DNA of 64,000 bases from JBMDXB01 sp048594975 (GTDB lineage: Bacteria > Acidobacteriota > Vicinamibacteria > Vicinamibacterales > 2-12-FULL-66-21): positions 10,638-74,637 of the forward strand of contig JBMDXQ010000135.1 in NCBI GenBank assembly GCA_048594975.1, given 5' to 3'. The notes below the pieces were generated by a model, which saw only the letters and a list, made by a program, of their open reading frames with translations, made no database searches and was not told the origin of the DNA. The position numbers were made by a program, and so were the translations under genes. This document shows positions 8,656-17,196 of the stretch, one piece after another (position 1 is the stretch's first letter; each line of letters opens with the position of its first letter).

Positions 8656-9627
8656 GTGTTTTCGCGGCCTGCTCTTTCGCTCTCCGCCGTGCGGCGTGCT
8701 GTCGCGTGGTCTGCTCTGCTGCCATTGCTGGCAGACTGCGGCGGATCGCCGAGTGCCCCCACGCCGCCCCCGCCGCAGCTGGCGGTGACGTGCCCTGCGT
8801 CCGTCCAGGCCTCTTCGCTCGGCGGCCAGCCCGTGGCCGTGACCTACGGGGCCGCTCAGGCGACCGGGGGTACCGGGCCGCTGTCGATTATCTGCGCGCC
8901 CGCTGCCGACTCGCTTTTTCCCGCCGGGACAACGACCGTCACCTGCACGGCGACGGACGGCGGAGGCCGTCAGGCCTCGTGCAGCTTCCCCGTCACGGTG
9001 ACGGCCATCCCGAGCCTGCTGAAGACGAGGATCGTCGCCTTCGGCGATAGCCTCACGGAGGGAAAACTGAGCACCGTGCGGTTTCTCGTCGACGCCGGAC
9101 CGCCGCAGTCGTACCCATTCCAGCTTAAGCGCCTCCTGGAGGAGCGATACACCGGCCAGACCATCGACGTGTTTAACGAAGGATGGGGCGGAGAGGTCGT
9201 CGCGGGCGACAGCACGTTCCCCCGCTTTGCCGCGGCGCTCTCGGATCACCGGCCCGACGCCGTGCTCCTGATGCACGGGGTGAACGGGTTGGACGAGGAT
9301 ACTATCGACAGATTCGGCAACGCCCTTGAAGAGCTCGTGCATCATGCGCGCGTGGCTGACGTGGCGGTGTTCCTGGCGACGCTGCCGCCGCTCCGCGGGC
9401 CTGGAGCGGGTTGCCCGGAGTGCGTGTCGCCCCTCAACGACGATATCCGGGGGATCGCGGCACGGCACGGAGCGGTGCTCGTAGATGTCCACGCGGCGTT
9501 CGCCAACCGCAACGAGCTCATCGGCGCGGACGGGCTTCATCCGACCGCGGCAGGGTACGACGTAATCGCCCACGCGTTTTTCGACGCGATCCGGCAGACG
9601 CTGGAAGCGCCGGCGGCACTCAGATGA
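8656..9627 (+). CDS. Secreted SGNH/GDSL hydrolase lipoprotein with HYR-like domain
   Basis: A 323-residue exported protein. The signal peptide ends in a lipobox-like LLADC (Cys about 27), followed by a Pro-rich linker. An HYR/Ig-like beta domain spans about 42-110 (TVTCTATDGGGRQ...). The catalytic SGNH domain has FGDSLTEG (nucleophile Ser), an Asn in MHGVNGLDED and DGLHPTAAGY (Asp and His of the triad). Members are esterases or acyl hydrolases, some of which deacetylate polysaccharides, which would suit this locus. GTG 8656 is chosen because it sits at the correct distance from the promoter and AAGGA. Its stop overlaps the next ATG. Confidence 0.87.
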   Translation: MFSRPALSLSAVRRAVAWSALLPLLADCGGSPSAPTPPPPQLAVTCPASVQASSLGGQPVAVTYGAAQATGGTGPLSIICAPAADSLFPAGTTTVTCTATDGGGRQASCSFPVTVTAIPSLLKTRIVAFGDSLTEGKLSTVRFLVDAGPPQSYPFQLKRLLEERYTGQTIDVFNEGWGGEVVAGDSTFPRFAAALSDHRPDAVLLMHGVNGLDEDTIDRFGNALEELVHHARVADVAVFLATLPPLRGPGAGCPECVSPLNDDIRGIAARHGAVLVDVHAAFANRNELIGADGLHPTAAGYDVIAHAFFDAIRQTLEAPAALR

Positions 9628-10625
9628 GCACGACTGACGAATCGCGGGCCGGATCGCCGCCTTCGGCCTCCCGTGCGCGCCGGACGGTCGGCCCCGTGCT
9701 CAAGTTGGTGGTCAGCGGCGGCCTGATCGCGATTCTCCTCTGGCGCATCGACGGCGCGCAGCTGGTGAGCACGGCCCGGACCGCCGCCCCGGCCTGGCTT
9801 CTCGCCTCGCTGGTGGTCTATCTCGCCATGATCCTCGCCAGCGCCTGGCGGTGGGGCGTGCTCCTCGGGGCGCAGCACGTGGGGCTGCACTTCCGCGAGC
9901 TGACCTCGTCGTTCCTCGTCGCGACCTTCTTCAACAACTTCCTGCCGAGCAACATCGGCGGCGACGTCGTGCGCGTCACCGACACCGCCGCCGCCGCCGG
10001 CTCGAAGACGCTGGCCACCACGGTCGTCCTCATCGACCGGGGCATCGGATTGCTGGGTCTGGTGTTCGTGGCGGCCGTCGCGGCGACCGCGGGCGATCGG
10101 CCGGGCGCGGCAGGACCGGTCGGCCCGGCGCTGCTCTGGGCGGGGTTGGGCCTGGGCGCCATCGCCGCGACGCCGGCACTGCTCAACCCCCATGCTTTCG
10201 CGCGACTGCTTCATCCGCTCCGCAGCCTGCACCCCGAGTGGATCAGCGAGCGGATCGCCCGGCTCACTGCCGCCCTGGTGCGGTTCCGCGAAACGCCGGC
10301 AGCCCTCGTCCGGTGCTTTGGCGGCGCCGTCGTCGTACAGGTGCTGCTGGTCGTCTTCTACCAGGCGATCGCGTACAGCCTGCACGTGGACGTCGCGTTC
10401 GGCGACCTCGCGTTCATCGTCCCCGTGACCTTCATCGTGCAGATGCTGCCCGTATCGATGAACGGATTCGGCGTCCGCGAAGCAGCCTTCGGCTTCTATT
10501 TCACCCGCCTCGGATTGTCCCTGGAGTCCGCGTTGCTCGTTTCTCTTATGGGCGCGGCGATGATCATGGTATTTTCGCTCTCAGGCGCAGCCGTCTACGT
10601 CGTACGCCGGCGCGCCCACGCCTGA
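9624..10625 (+). CDS. AglD-like / LPG-synthase transmembrane-domain protein
   Basis: A 333-residue integral membrane protein of the family sharing the flippase-like domain of MprF (PF03706). The hallmark FLPSNIGGDVVRVTD is at about residues 108-122, with about eight membrane segments. Members include AglD-type glycosyltransferase-associated proteins and putative lipid or glycolipid transporters. Without a catalytic C-terminal domain I infer a lipid-linked-sugar translocation or membrane role. ATG 9624 overlaps the TGA of the SGNH hydrolase (ATGA), so the two are co-translated. A second family member is at 25248. Confidence 0.83.
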   Translation: MSTTDESRAGSPPSASRARRTVGPVLKLVVSGGLIAILLWRIDGAQLVSTARTAAPAWLLASLVVYLAMILASAWRWGVLLGAQHVGLHFRELTSSFLVATFFNNFLPSNIGGDVVRVTDTAAAAGSKTLATTVVLIDRGIGLLGLVFVAAVAATAGDRPGAAGPVGPALLWAGLGLGAIAATPALLNPHAFARLLHPLRSLHPEWISERIARLTAALVRFRETPAALVRCFGGAVVVQVLLVVFYQAIAYSLHVDVAFGDLAFIVPVTFIVQMLPVSMNGFGVREAAFGFYFTRLGLSLESALLVSLMGAAMIMVFSLSGAAVYVVRRRAHA

Positions 10626-10773
10626 TCACGCGCGCGCGTGCCGGGTCTGGGCGCGTGGATTGCTATTCTCCGGCGCCCTACTGAGGCTGGCGCTGTCATC
10701 CGATACCAGTCATCAGGAAAACCGGGAGTTTCGGCCTCGATGCCGATACAGCCGGCGGAGCGAGCGTACGACC

Positions 10774-11925
10774 ATGATCAAAATCGTAAGTGCGGTTACA
10801 CGATCGACCTGCCTCGCTGCGCTGGCGGCGCTGGCCGCCTGCGAGTCCGAAAAGAGCCTCACGCCAACGAGTCCCAACGTTGCCGGCCCGATCGCCGGCG
10901 TCAGCATCACCACGCCGTCGCCCGTATCCCCCGCCAACGGTGCCGAAGTTCTCAATACCGAGGTCCTGCGGCTGGTGTTCGGGAACGCCAGCTCGAACAG
11001 CGAACGGAGGTTTTGGTATATCGTCGAGCTCGCCGCAGATGCGGGGTTTAACACCAAGCTCTTCACTAACCCGAGGGTGCAGCCGGCGCAGGGCCAGCAG
11101 ACGACCGTCGTCGTCGATGTGCGGCTGGGCGCCGAGGCCACGTATTACTGGCGGGTGAAGGCGGACGATGGTGCGAACGCCAGCGCCTATTCGCCGGTGG
11201 CGCACTTCGACATCGTCGTTCCGGTGGTCATCGAGACGCCGACGCCCGCCTCGCCGATCAACGGGCAGCAGACCGCGGACACCACGCCGAACCTGGTAGT
11301 CAACAACGGTCGCGTCGAGGGTCGCGCCGGGACGGTGCAATACAAGTTCGAGGTGGCCCGGGACCAGGCGTTCAGCGACATCATCTCGGTGGCCTACGTG
11401 CCCCGCGCCGGTGGCAGTACCACGACTCACACGGCGGCACCGCTGCCGGCAGGAGCGACGTTGTTCTGGCGGGTGTGGGCCACTAACGGGCAGCTCATCA
11501 ACGGCCCGTCCGCCGTCCAGAGCTTCCGCACGCCAGCACCCCCCGCTCCGGGCCCAGCACCGGGGCCGGGGCCGGGACCGGTTCCCAGTGGCAACTGGCG
11601 CAACTGCGGCTCCACGCCCGGCTACGAGCTCGTGGCGTGCGTGCACGCCGCCGTGAATCCCGCGCGTACCCCGGAAGGGGCGTTCGAGGTCACGAAACGG
11701 GTGGCATGGCTGCTGCGCGGCAGCGGGGGCGGACTCCTGATCAAACGGGGCGGTGAGAACATCGTCTACTGGAGGGGCGAGTGGTTCTCCGCCGGTCGGA
11801 TCTGTTTCCCGGATGGGCACATCTACAAGGTGTTGACGGACATCCCCTCGACCAATGGTCCGGGGTGGCAGGACAACGATTACGTCGATCGCGACCTTTA
11901 CGTGCCAGCGATCGATCCGGGGTAA
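10774..11925 (+). CDS. Lipoprotein with two FN3-like domains and an unnamed C-terminal domain
   Basis: A 383-residue lipoprotein. The start is ATG 10774 (MIKIVSAV...) and the lipobox is LAAC, Cys about 23. Two FN3/Ig-like repeats follow, each beginning with a (T)P-x-(P/S)-P-x-NG pattern (SPVSPANGAEV and TPASPINGQQT) and containing YYWRVKA or LFWRVWA. Then comes a Pro-Gly linker and a C-terminal domain of about 108 residues. That domain is clearly paralogous to the one at 33588-34370, sharing NW-x2-C, ELVACV or DLVACV, FEV-x-KRVAWL, GLLIK and PDGHIYK, with three shared Cys. I recognise no family. The stop codon lies inside a long inverted repeat. Confidence 0.82.
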   Translation: MIKIVSAVTRSTCLAALAALAACESEKSLTPTSPNVAGPIAGVSITTPSPVSPANGAEVLNTEVLRLVFGNASSNSERRFWYIVELAADAGFNTKLFTNPRVQPAQGQQTTVVVDVRLGAEATYYWRVKADDGANASAYSPVAHFDIVVPVVIETPTPASPINGQQTADTTPNLVVNNGRVEGRAGTVQYKFEVARDQAFSDIISVAYVPRAGGSTTTHTAAPLPAGATLFWRVWATNGQLINGPSAVQSFRTPAPPAPGPAPGPGPGPVPSGNWRNCGSTPGYELVACVHAAVNPARTPEGAFEVTKRVAWLLRGSGGGLLIKRGGENIVYWRGEWFSAGRICFPDGHIYKVLTDIPSTNGPGWQDNDYVDRDLYVPAIDPG

Positions 11926-12085
11926 GGGCCCGTCTGGGAATAAGTGCACCACTCTGGGCGTCGAGGCGCCCGCATGGCAAGGCGCGAGGAGCGCGCATAC
12001 CGGGAGTATGTAAGCGACGAGCAATGCAGCTAGGCGGGATGCATCGGCGGCCAGAGTGGTGCACTTACTCCCGGACGGGCCCTTA
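11923..12085. repeat. 163-bp inverted-repeat element starting at a stop codon (copy A)
   Basis: The 35-nt ends (11923-11957 and 12051-12085) are inverted copies matching at 33 of 35 positions. The outermost bases are TAAGGGCCCG, so the first three are the TAA of the upstream lipoprotein. The interior contains ATACCGGGAGTAT. The same core (AAGGCGCGA, ATACCGGGA, GAGCAA, GGGATGCATCG) occurs in opposite orientation in copy B (34368-34531). The size, terminal inverted repeats and terminal TA fit a non-autonomous MITE-like element with a TA target. It may also act as a terminator. Confidence 0.8.
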
Positions 12086-12096
12086 CGACCGCGCGA

Positions 12097-12131
12097 GATG
12101 GCTGATGGTCGGGCGGACCGCATCAGCCATC
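12097..12131 (-). terminator. Hairpin downstream of the outer-membrane protein gene
   Basis: GATGGCTGATG (12097-12107) pairs perfectly with CATCAGCCATC (12121-12131) over an 11-bp stem with a 13-nt loop. It lies just past the stop (12146) of the leftward gene. No long T-run follows. Confidence 0.5.
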
Positions 12132-12145
12132 AGCGTTTCGCTGTA

Positions 12146-12910
12146 TCAGTAACGGATTCGGGCGCCGATCCCGAGCTGGAAGCCGCCCGCTTTGACGTTC
12201 TCGGCGCCCGCGAGATCGACCGATCCGCCGTTGTAGCGCATGAACGCGCCGACGCCGATGGTCGGCGTGACGTAGTAGCTGCCATCGACTCCCACGATGA
12301 CGCCGACGCCGGTGGCCGATTGCTTCTCGACCAGGGTGTTGACGTCCTGCGTCCCCGCCGGCACGTCGATGGCGGTCATGAGTTCCTGGCTGACCCGGAT
12401 GAACGAGGGCCCGAGGAAAGCGGTGACTTCAATCTCTCCCGTTACGCGGTAGGAGCCGACAGCCATCAGGTAGAACGATCGCTCGGAGCGCTTCGCATCC
12501 TGCACGGGCAGCGTGACGTTCGCATGGCGATTGAAGAAGGTTGGGTGCGGGACAGACGCTGCGCCGGTCAGTTCACCTGTTTTGCCGAACGTGGAAAAGC
12601 CTGCGCCGACGCCGACGTGCTTCAAGTATCCACCGTGCTTCGCGAATCGATACTCACCGCTGAGATCGAAAAACGCACCCCCGTCGATGCCCGTCGTCGT
12701 CGTCGCCGTCGCGGTCTGGCTGTAGACAGGCTGAGTCACCGTCGTGTCGAAGGTGCGCGACTGCGTCTGACCTCCGAGGTTGGCGGAGACGAAAACCTGA
12801 TGGTCACGACCGAACAGGGGGTCGGCGGGGGGGCGCGTCTGCGCGAGCGCCGCGGCTGCGCTCGCGGTCAGAGCGGCCGTCATCACGGTGATCGTAGTCT
12901 TCTTCTTCAT
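12146..12910 (-). CDS. Outer-membrane beta-barrel protein
   Basis: A 254-residue protein with an N-terminal signal peptide (MKKKTTITVMTAALTASAAA, cleavage near ALAQ). Alternating beta strands rich in Gly and aromatic residues follow, ending in GIGARIRY, a typical barrel-like terminus. The start is ATG 12910 with GAGGA six nt upstream. A longer frame upstream has no signal-like character. The small-barrel size suggests an OmpA/OmpW-type porin-like or adhesin fold; the function is unknown. It is transcribed divergently from the FN3 lipoprotein at 13057. Confidence 0.78.
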   Translation of the reverse strand: MKKKTTITVMTAALTASAAAALAQTRPPADPLFGRDHQVFVSANLGGQTQSRTFDTTVTQPVYSQTATATTTTGIDGGAFFDLSGEYRFAKHGGYLKHVGVGAGFSTFGKTGELTGAASVPHPTFFNRHANVTLPVQDAKRSERSFYLMAVGSYRVTGEIEVTAFLGPSFIRVSQELMTAIDVPAGTQDVNTLVEKQSATGVGVIVGVDGSYYVTPTIGVGAFMRYNGGSVDLAGAENVKAGGFQLGIGARIRY

Positions 12911-12983
12911 TCGCTGTCCTCGCGTGAGTTCATCAGTAACGTGCGTACGCACGAGATGGTAGCACGCAGCCCTGATAAAGTCT

Positions 12984-13011
12984 TTCACGTCCCCGGCAAG
13001 TCGGTTAGAAT
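12984..13011 (+). promoter_or_regulatory. Probable promoter of the 13057 lipoprotein
   Basis: TTCACG (12984-12989), a 16-bp spacer and TAGAAT (13006-13011) lie 45 nt upstream of the ATG. The -35 is weak, so this is a moderate call. Confidence 0.45.
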
Positions 13012-13056
13012 GACCGGCGTTTCGGCCCCTTCCTATCACGGACCTGGAGCAACTGA

Positions 13057-14118
13057 ATGATGCGTAGAACCCTGTCCCTGTTTGCCGTGTGCACAATCAC
13101 CGCCGTCGCGTACGCGTGCGGCGACGCGAAGCCAGCAACTCCCGTTGCACCGACTCCACCCGAGAACGCCGCGTCGGATGGCTCGACGCTCAAAGCCAGC
13201 GCGCCGAGCGCGCAGTCACCGAACAACAACGAGAAGATCAACACCGCCGTGGTCGTGCTGACGGCTGGCGCGTCGACTTTGCAGTACGAGAGCGCGACGC
13301 CGGTCACCCTTCAGTACCGCTTCCAGGTCATGAGCCCGTCCGGGGCGGTGGTCGACAACGCGCTCGTCAGCGGGACGACGTACGAAGTCGCGGCGACGCT
13401 GGCGGACGATACCCGTCACACCTGGCGCGTGCGCGCCGAAGCCGAGGGCCAAGGAGGGCCGTGGTCATCGACGGCGTCATTCGTGACGCGCGATCCGGCG
13501 CTGGTCGTCGACCCGCTCGTCAACGGCAGGACCGTGGGCAGGCAGCTTGGCGGAACTTTCGTCAGCGGCCAGGGTTGGATGGCGCTGAACCTCGGCGACG
13601 CGATCGACTACGACATTCCGACATGCGATAACTGCACCGTCGAGTTCGACATCACGAACATCGGCCCGGGCGAAGGCTACTCCTTCCAGAGGGACCTGAA
13701 GTTCCTGTCCATGGGCGACGCCGACTTCTTCGGCGGTTTCGGCCCGTTCCGCGACCACGACTGGAAGATGCACCTGGTCCAGCGCGCCGACGGCGACGGC
13801 ACCGGCCTGGAGATCATCTGGCGGAACGGCGGAAGGGACCCCGTGGGGAATCCGGGGGACCACCGCATCAAGATGACCTGCTGCGGGCCCGACTTTCAGA
13901 ACAGCAGCGTGTTCCACTTCGTGGTCAGGTGGACCCCGGGCGGCTACAACATCTCGGTCGGCACCAACGGCGGGCCGCAGGTCGAGTACCTGGCGGACGG
14001 CTTCGGTGGCCTCGCCTACGCTCCTCCGAACCACCGCGTCCAGCTTGGCTGCGCCCCGCGCGAGGAAACGATCCCGAACTCGATCTACCGGAACGTGAGA
14101 ATCTACAGGAACCGCTGA
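13057..14118 (+). CDS. Lipoprotein with FN3-like domain and concanavalin/LamG-like C-terminal domain
   Basis: A 353-residue lipoprotein with a signal peptide ending VAYAC (Cys about 21). An FN3-like module spans about 50-145 (QSPNNNEKINTAV, HTWRVRAEAEGQGGPWSS). A beta-rich domain of about 200 residues follows, opening DPLVNGRTVGRQLGGTFVSG and ending IPNSIYRNVRIY. The opening and ending match those of the protein at 32488 (DPLVYGATVGEAVGSTTFVPG, GAVYRNVWI), so these are paralogues. The fold is probably a concanavalin A-like jelly roll that binds carbohydrate (inference). ATG 13057 (or the adjacent ATG 13060) follows GGAG at a proper distance. Confidence 0.8.
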   Translation: MMRRTLSLFAVCTITAVAYACGDAKPATPVAPTPPENAASDGSTLKASAPSAQSPNNNEKINTAVVVLTAGASTLQYESATPVTLQYRFQVMSPSGAVVDNALVSGTTYEVAATLADDTRHTWRVRAEAEGQGGPWSSTASFVTRDPALVVDPLVNGRTVGRQLGGTFVSGQGWMALNLGDAIDYDIPTCDNCTVEFDITNIGPGEGYSFQRDLKFLSMGDADFFGGFGPFRDHDWKMHLVQRADGDGTGLEIIWRNGGRDPVGNPGDHRIKMTCCGPDFQNSSVFHFVVRWTPGGYNISVGTNGGPQVEYLADGFGGLAYAPPNHRVQLGCAPREETIPNSIYRNVRIYRNR

Positions 14119-14133
14119 GCGCTCACGAGAAAC

Positions 14134-14162
14134 GGGGCAGAGGGGAATGACCCTTCTGCCCC
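14134..14162. terminator. Bidirectional terminator between convergent genes
   Basis: GGGGCAGAGGGG (14134-14145) pairs with CCCTTCTGCCCC (14151-14162), nearly perfectly with one G-T pair. It lies between the stops at 14118 (+) and 14179 (-) and is followed by TCTTCGTT. Confidence 0.65.
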
Positions 14163-14178
14163 TCTTCGTTCCGCGCGC

Positions 14179-15033
14179 TTACACGCCCCCCTTCACCACC
14201 ACGCTGAACGACCCGCTGTTGTCGGGATGATGATCGTCGTTGATCCCGAGAAACAGCCGTCCGGCAGCCGGCATCCTGATCGCACCGCTGCTCGAACCGA
14301 TTCGGAACGGCGCGCTGTTGCCCACGCGCCCGATCAGCCCGCCCAGGCCCATGCCGGGAATCGGATACTTGGCCGTGGTGCCTCCGGACGGGTCGATTCC
14401 CTGCGCGCCTGCAGACCGGCCAGGACCGACCTGGATTTCACCGCTCGCCGTGAACGTCAGCGGCTGGCCGCGACGGACGTTGATTCCGGTGTCGGTCCAC
14501 GGCTGGCTGGCCTGTACCGTCACCGTCTGCTCGCCACCGGCACCGGCACCGCTCGTCGGGACCGCCGGCGTCTCGCCCTGCAGGACGCTGGCGTACACTG
14601 CACGAGCCTTGGGCGCGTTGATGTAGATGCGCGCGATCTGATTCGAGGGCACAGTGCGGCGGTCCGCTTCGGAACTGCCCCCGAGCGGGTCGAAGCTGAT
14701 GCTCGTCCCATCCGCGCTGATGTGGTAGAGCTTTCCGCGGACGACGCTGCCATCACGCATCACGAACATATCTCGCTCGTGTTCCCTGGTGACGCTCGTC
14801 GGCAGTTGTCGCAGCTCGGAAACCGGCGGCTCGCCCCCGGCGAAGTCGATCACGGCCACCTGGTCCGACGGGTAGTCGCGGCCGTCGAGCGTGTAGACCG
14901 TTCCGCCCTTGTAGGTCAGCTCGCCGCTGACACGCTGACCGCTGGTTAGCACGAACGTGGCCCGCTCGGCGCCCGCGGCCACGACTGCCGCTACGGCTGT
15001 CACGAAACACATCGCAACGAGTCGACGGATCAT
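14179..15033 (-). CDS. Exported protein with PA-IL (LecA)-like lectin domain
   Basis: A 284-residue protein with a signal peptide (AAVVAAGAE). The N-terminal part (about 25-150) has two repeated short beta motifs (FVLTSGQRVSGELTYKGG and FVMRDGSVVRGKLYHIS). A C-terminal domain (about 165-284) resembles galactophilic lectin PA-IL: VQASQPWTDTGINVRRGQ, FTASGEIQVG, GRLFLGINDDHHPDNSGSF. The NDDHHPDNSG segment corresponds to the calcium/sugar-binding loop of PA-IL-like domains. It probably binds sugars at the cell surface or in the periplasm. It is convergent with the lectin-like lipoprotein next door. Confidence 0.8.
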   Translation of the reverse strand: MIRRLVAMCFVTAVAAVVAAGAERATFVLTSGQRVSGELTYKGGTVYTLDGRDYPSDQVAVIDFAGGEPPVSELRQLPTSVTREHERDMFVMRDGSVVRGKLYHISADGTSISFDPLGGSSEADRRTVPSNQIARIYINAPKARAVYASVLQGETPAVPTSGAGAGGEQTVTVQASQPWTDTGINVRRGQPLTFTASGEIQVGPGRSAGAQGIDPSGGTTAKYPIPGMGLGGLIGRVGNSAPFRIGSSSGAIRMPAAGRLFLGINDDHHPDNSGSFSVVVKGGV

Positions 15034-15106
15034 CCGGCACCCCCTGATTCCACTAAGACTACCTCTCCTGTTGCGTTTGTGAGCAAAAGCTGGACCAGAC
15101 GGTCGC

Positions 15107-17179
15107 TTAGAGGGGTAACGGTACTTCGTACAAAACAGCGTCCGGGAACGCCAGGATGGGCTTCAGCCTGCCAAGCACAGCAGGATGGACGCGATCGTGC
15201 GGTATTCGGACGATGACGTGGGTGACGCGGTACTTCCGGAGCACCTGGAGGGCCACTTCGGGCGATTCGTCCTCAGAGCCGTAGAAGCGATTCACGTCGT
15301 CGAGCCGCTCCTCCCCCCCAACCGCCGAATAGCGCACGTCCCATCCGAGCACGATGCGCCGCGCGGCCAGGATCGTGGTCAGCGATGGCGCCAGCGGCCG
15401 GTCGTGCAGGACGACGGTTGAGTGTGGGTCGAAGAAGCGCAGATACCTCGCGATCGCGACCTCGGAGCGTGTCAGCGCGACCCGCGGCCGCCGCTGCTGC
15501 TCCGTCCACTTCCACGCCAGGTAGTGCCCCGACGAGGGAAACGCCAGCGCCAGGGCGGCCACGATCGCCGCGAGGCCGGCGCGCGGATGCTTCGCCGCGT
15601 AGCCGGTGAGCGCCGCGGCGGCAAACACCCACAGGATGTACAGGCCGGTGAGGTAGAACTGCAGCGTGTCGACGTACGGCTGGGTGGCAATCACGAACGG
15701 GATGGTGACGCCGGCGACGACCACCCAGGCGAGCAGACGCCATGAGGCGGTATCGCCGTCATCGCCACGGGCCGTTATGGCGCGCCAGACGCCGCGCGCG
15801 CCGAGCCAGCGCACGCCGATCCCGACGGCGAGAAAGACAACGGTGGCGAGCGCCAGGAACATCGCGGTCCGCAGCGGCGTCGGCGCGATCCGCTCCGCCG
15901 CATGCCAGAACGCGTCGGTCAGATCGGTCTTGATCAGCATCCGCTTCACGAGCAGGAACGGCTCGAGGAGGAGCCGCGTCCGTCGATCCTCGGGCGCGAG
16001 CGTCGCCGCGCTCCACAGCGACGAGAGCGAAAACAGGATGCCGAGCGCGATGGTCGCCAGATAGCGTTTCCGCGCCGGCCAATCGCCCCAGGCGACCACG
16101 GCGGCGGCCGCGAGGGCCGCCATCAGCACGATATAGGCGAAGGGCTTGAACTCGAACAGGATGCCGATCAGCAACCCGCTCAGTACCGTCCATCCGGCGC
16201 GGCGCGTCTGCAACCCGCGGACGATGGCGATGAGCGCGGTGAAGAACACCGGCAATGACGGCGACCAGGTGCTGAAGTGCATGACCTGCATCGTCGGGGA
16301 CAGGAAGTTCGTCGGCCACAGCAGGTAGTCCCAGTCGGCGGCGTCGTGGGGAAGGAACCAGGCGGCGAGATACGAGAAATCGCTGCCCAGCACGATGAGC
16401 ACGACGGCGAGGACCGCCGTCGCACGTGACGCCAGCGACCGCACCAACGTGAAGACCGTCAACGAGGTCAGCACGACGAAGGTCGGCCACGCGTAGCGGA
16501 AGAAGATCGAAAGGGTGGGCACGCCGCAAAAGCGGTGAATCATCGCCAGGACGAGATGCGGGTAGTAGGCGGCGTTGAGTTGGTGGCCGGAGTAGTACGA
16601 CGCCGTCGGGGGTACGGTATGCGACGCCTCGGAGGCGACCGCCGCGTAGTACGACATGTCGGCTGAATCGTAGTCGCCGTATACCTTGATGCCGTCCGGC
16701 GTCACCGTCAGCCGATGCCAGAATACGATCGCGCCGATGGCCGCGGCGAGCAGGCACAGGCCGGCGCACGCCAGCGCGTCGCCGCGGGCGGTGCGCGTGG
16801 CGAGGCCGGTGACCGCCGTTCCGCGCGCCGGCCGGTTCCAGACGGCGAAACCCGCGCCCGCAGATGCGGCGGTGAGGTAGGGGAACGCGGGGATGAGATC
16901 GGCACGCCCGAGCAGGTTGATCAGAAGGGCGGTTACGGCGCTGCCGGAGCCGAGGATCACGATCGTACGGCGCAGCGGGTCGCACGTCCGGCTGATCGCG
17001 CCGGCGATCACGACGCCGGGACCGAACGTGAAGAGCAGCCAGCCGGTGAAGAACCGCACCGCTTCCGGCAGTTGCGGCAGCGCGGCGCGGATGACCGGCC
17101 ACGCGAGCGCGCCGAGCACTGCGCCGGTGGCCAGGCGGAGCGCGTACGACGCGGAGGGCAGCAGCGAGGGCGGCGGCAT
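15107..17179 (-). CDS. Large membrane GT-C-like protein
   Basis: A 690-residue inner-membrane protein with about a dozen hydrophobic segments. A long exported loop after the fourth or fifth segment has YGDYDSADMSYYAAVASEAS and SYYSGHQLNAAYYPHL. Acidic and aromatic loop residues recall GT-C enzymes or DUF2298/DUF6541-type proteins, but no family is certain. The C-terminal part (RYLRFFDPHSTVVLHDR) is soluble and exported. The start is ATG 17179; a TATACT on the minus strand (17187-17182) ends 2 nt before it, so the mRNA would be nearly leaderless. It is divergent from the GT2 operon at 17197. Confidence 0.75.
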   Translation of the reverse strand: MPPPSLLPSASYALRLATGAVLGALAWPVIRAALPQLPEAVRFFTGWLLFTFGPGVVIAGAISRTCDPLRRTIVILGSGSAVTALLINLLGRADLIPAFPYLTAASAGAGFAVWNRPARGTAVTGLATRTARGDALACAGLCLLAAAIGAIVFWHRLTVTPDGIKVYGDYDSADMSYYAAVASEASHTVPPTASYYSGHQLNAAYYPHLVLAMIHRFCGVPTLSIFFRYAWPTFVVLTSLTVFTLVRSLASRATAVLAVVLIVLGSDFSYLAAWFLPHDAADWDYLLWPTNFLSPTMQVMHFSTWSPSLPVFFTALIAIVRGLQTRRAGWTVLSGLLIGILFEFKPFAYIVLMAALAAAAVVAWGDWPARKRYLATIALGILFSLSSLWSAATLAPEDRRTRLLLEPFLLVKRMLIKTDLTDAFWHAAERIAPTPLRTAMFLALATVVFLAVGIGVRWLGARGVWRAITARGDDGDTASWRLLAWVVVAGVTIPFVIATQPYVDTLQFYLTGLYILWVFAAAALTGYAAKHPRAGLAAIVAALALAFPSSGHYLAWKWTEQQRRPRVALTRSEVAIARYLRFFDPHSTVVLHDRPLAPSLTTILAARRIVLGWDVRYSAVGGEERLDDVNRFYGSEDESPEVALQVLRKYRVTHVIVRIPHDRVHPAVLGRLKPILAFPDAVLYEVPLPL

Positions 17180-17181
17180 GA

Positions 17182-17196
17182 AGTATAAAGGATAAT
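17182..17196. promoter_or_regulatory. Overlapping divergent -10 elements
   Basis: The 17-bp gap between ATG 17179 (-) and GTG 17197 (+) holds TATACT on the minus strand (17187-17182) and TATAAA/GATAAT on the plus strand (17184-17189, 17191-17196). Neither has a clear -35. Both genes would have almost no leader. Confidence 0.4.

Noticed and set aside
11923..12085. Integron attC site
   Set aside because: An imperfect inverted repeat right after a stop codon recalls attC, but the GTTRRRY/RYYYAAC core sites and an integron-type integrase are absent, and the two copies are in opposite orientation to their genes.
10774..12085. Diversity-generating retroelement variable protein with downstream hairpin
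   Set aside because: There is no reverse transcriptase, no template repeat, and the two C-terminal domains differ as ordinary diverged paralogues rather than at adenine positions.
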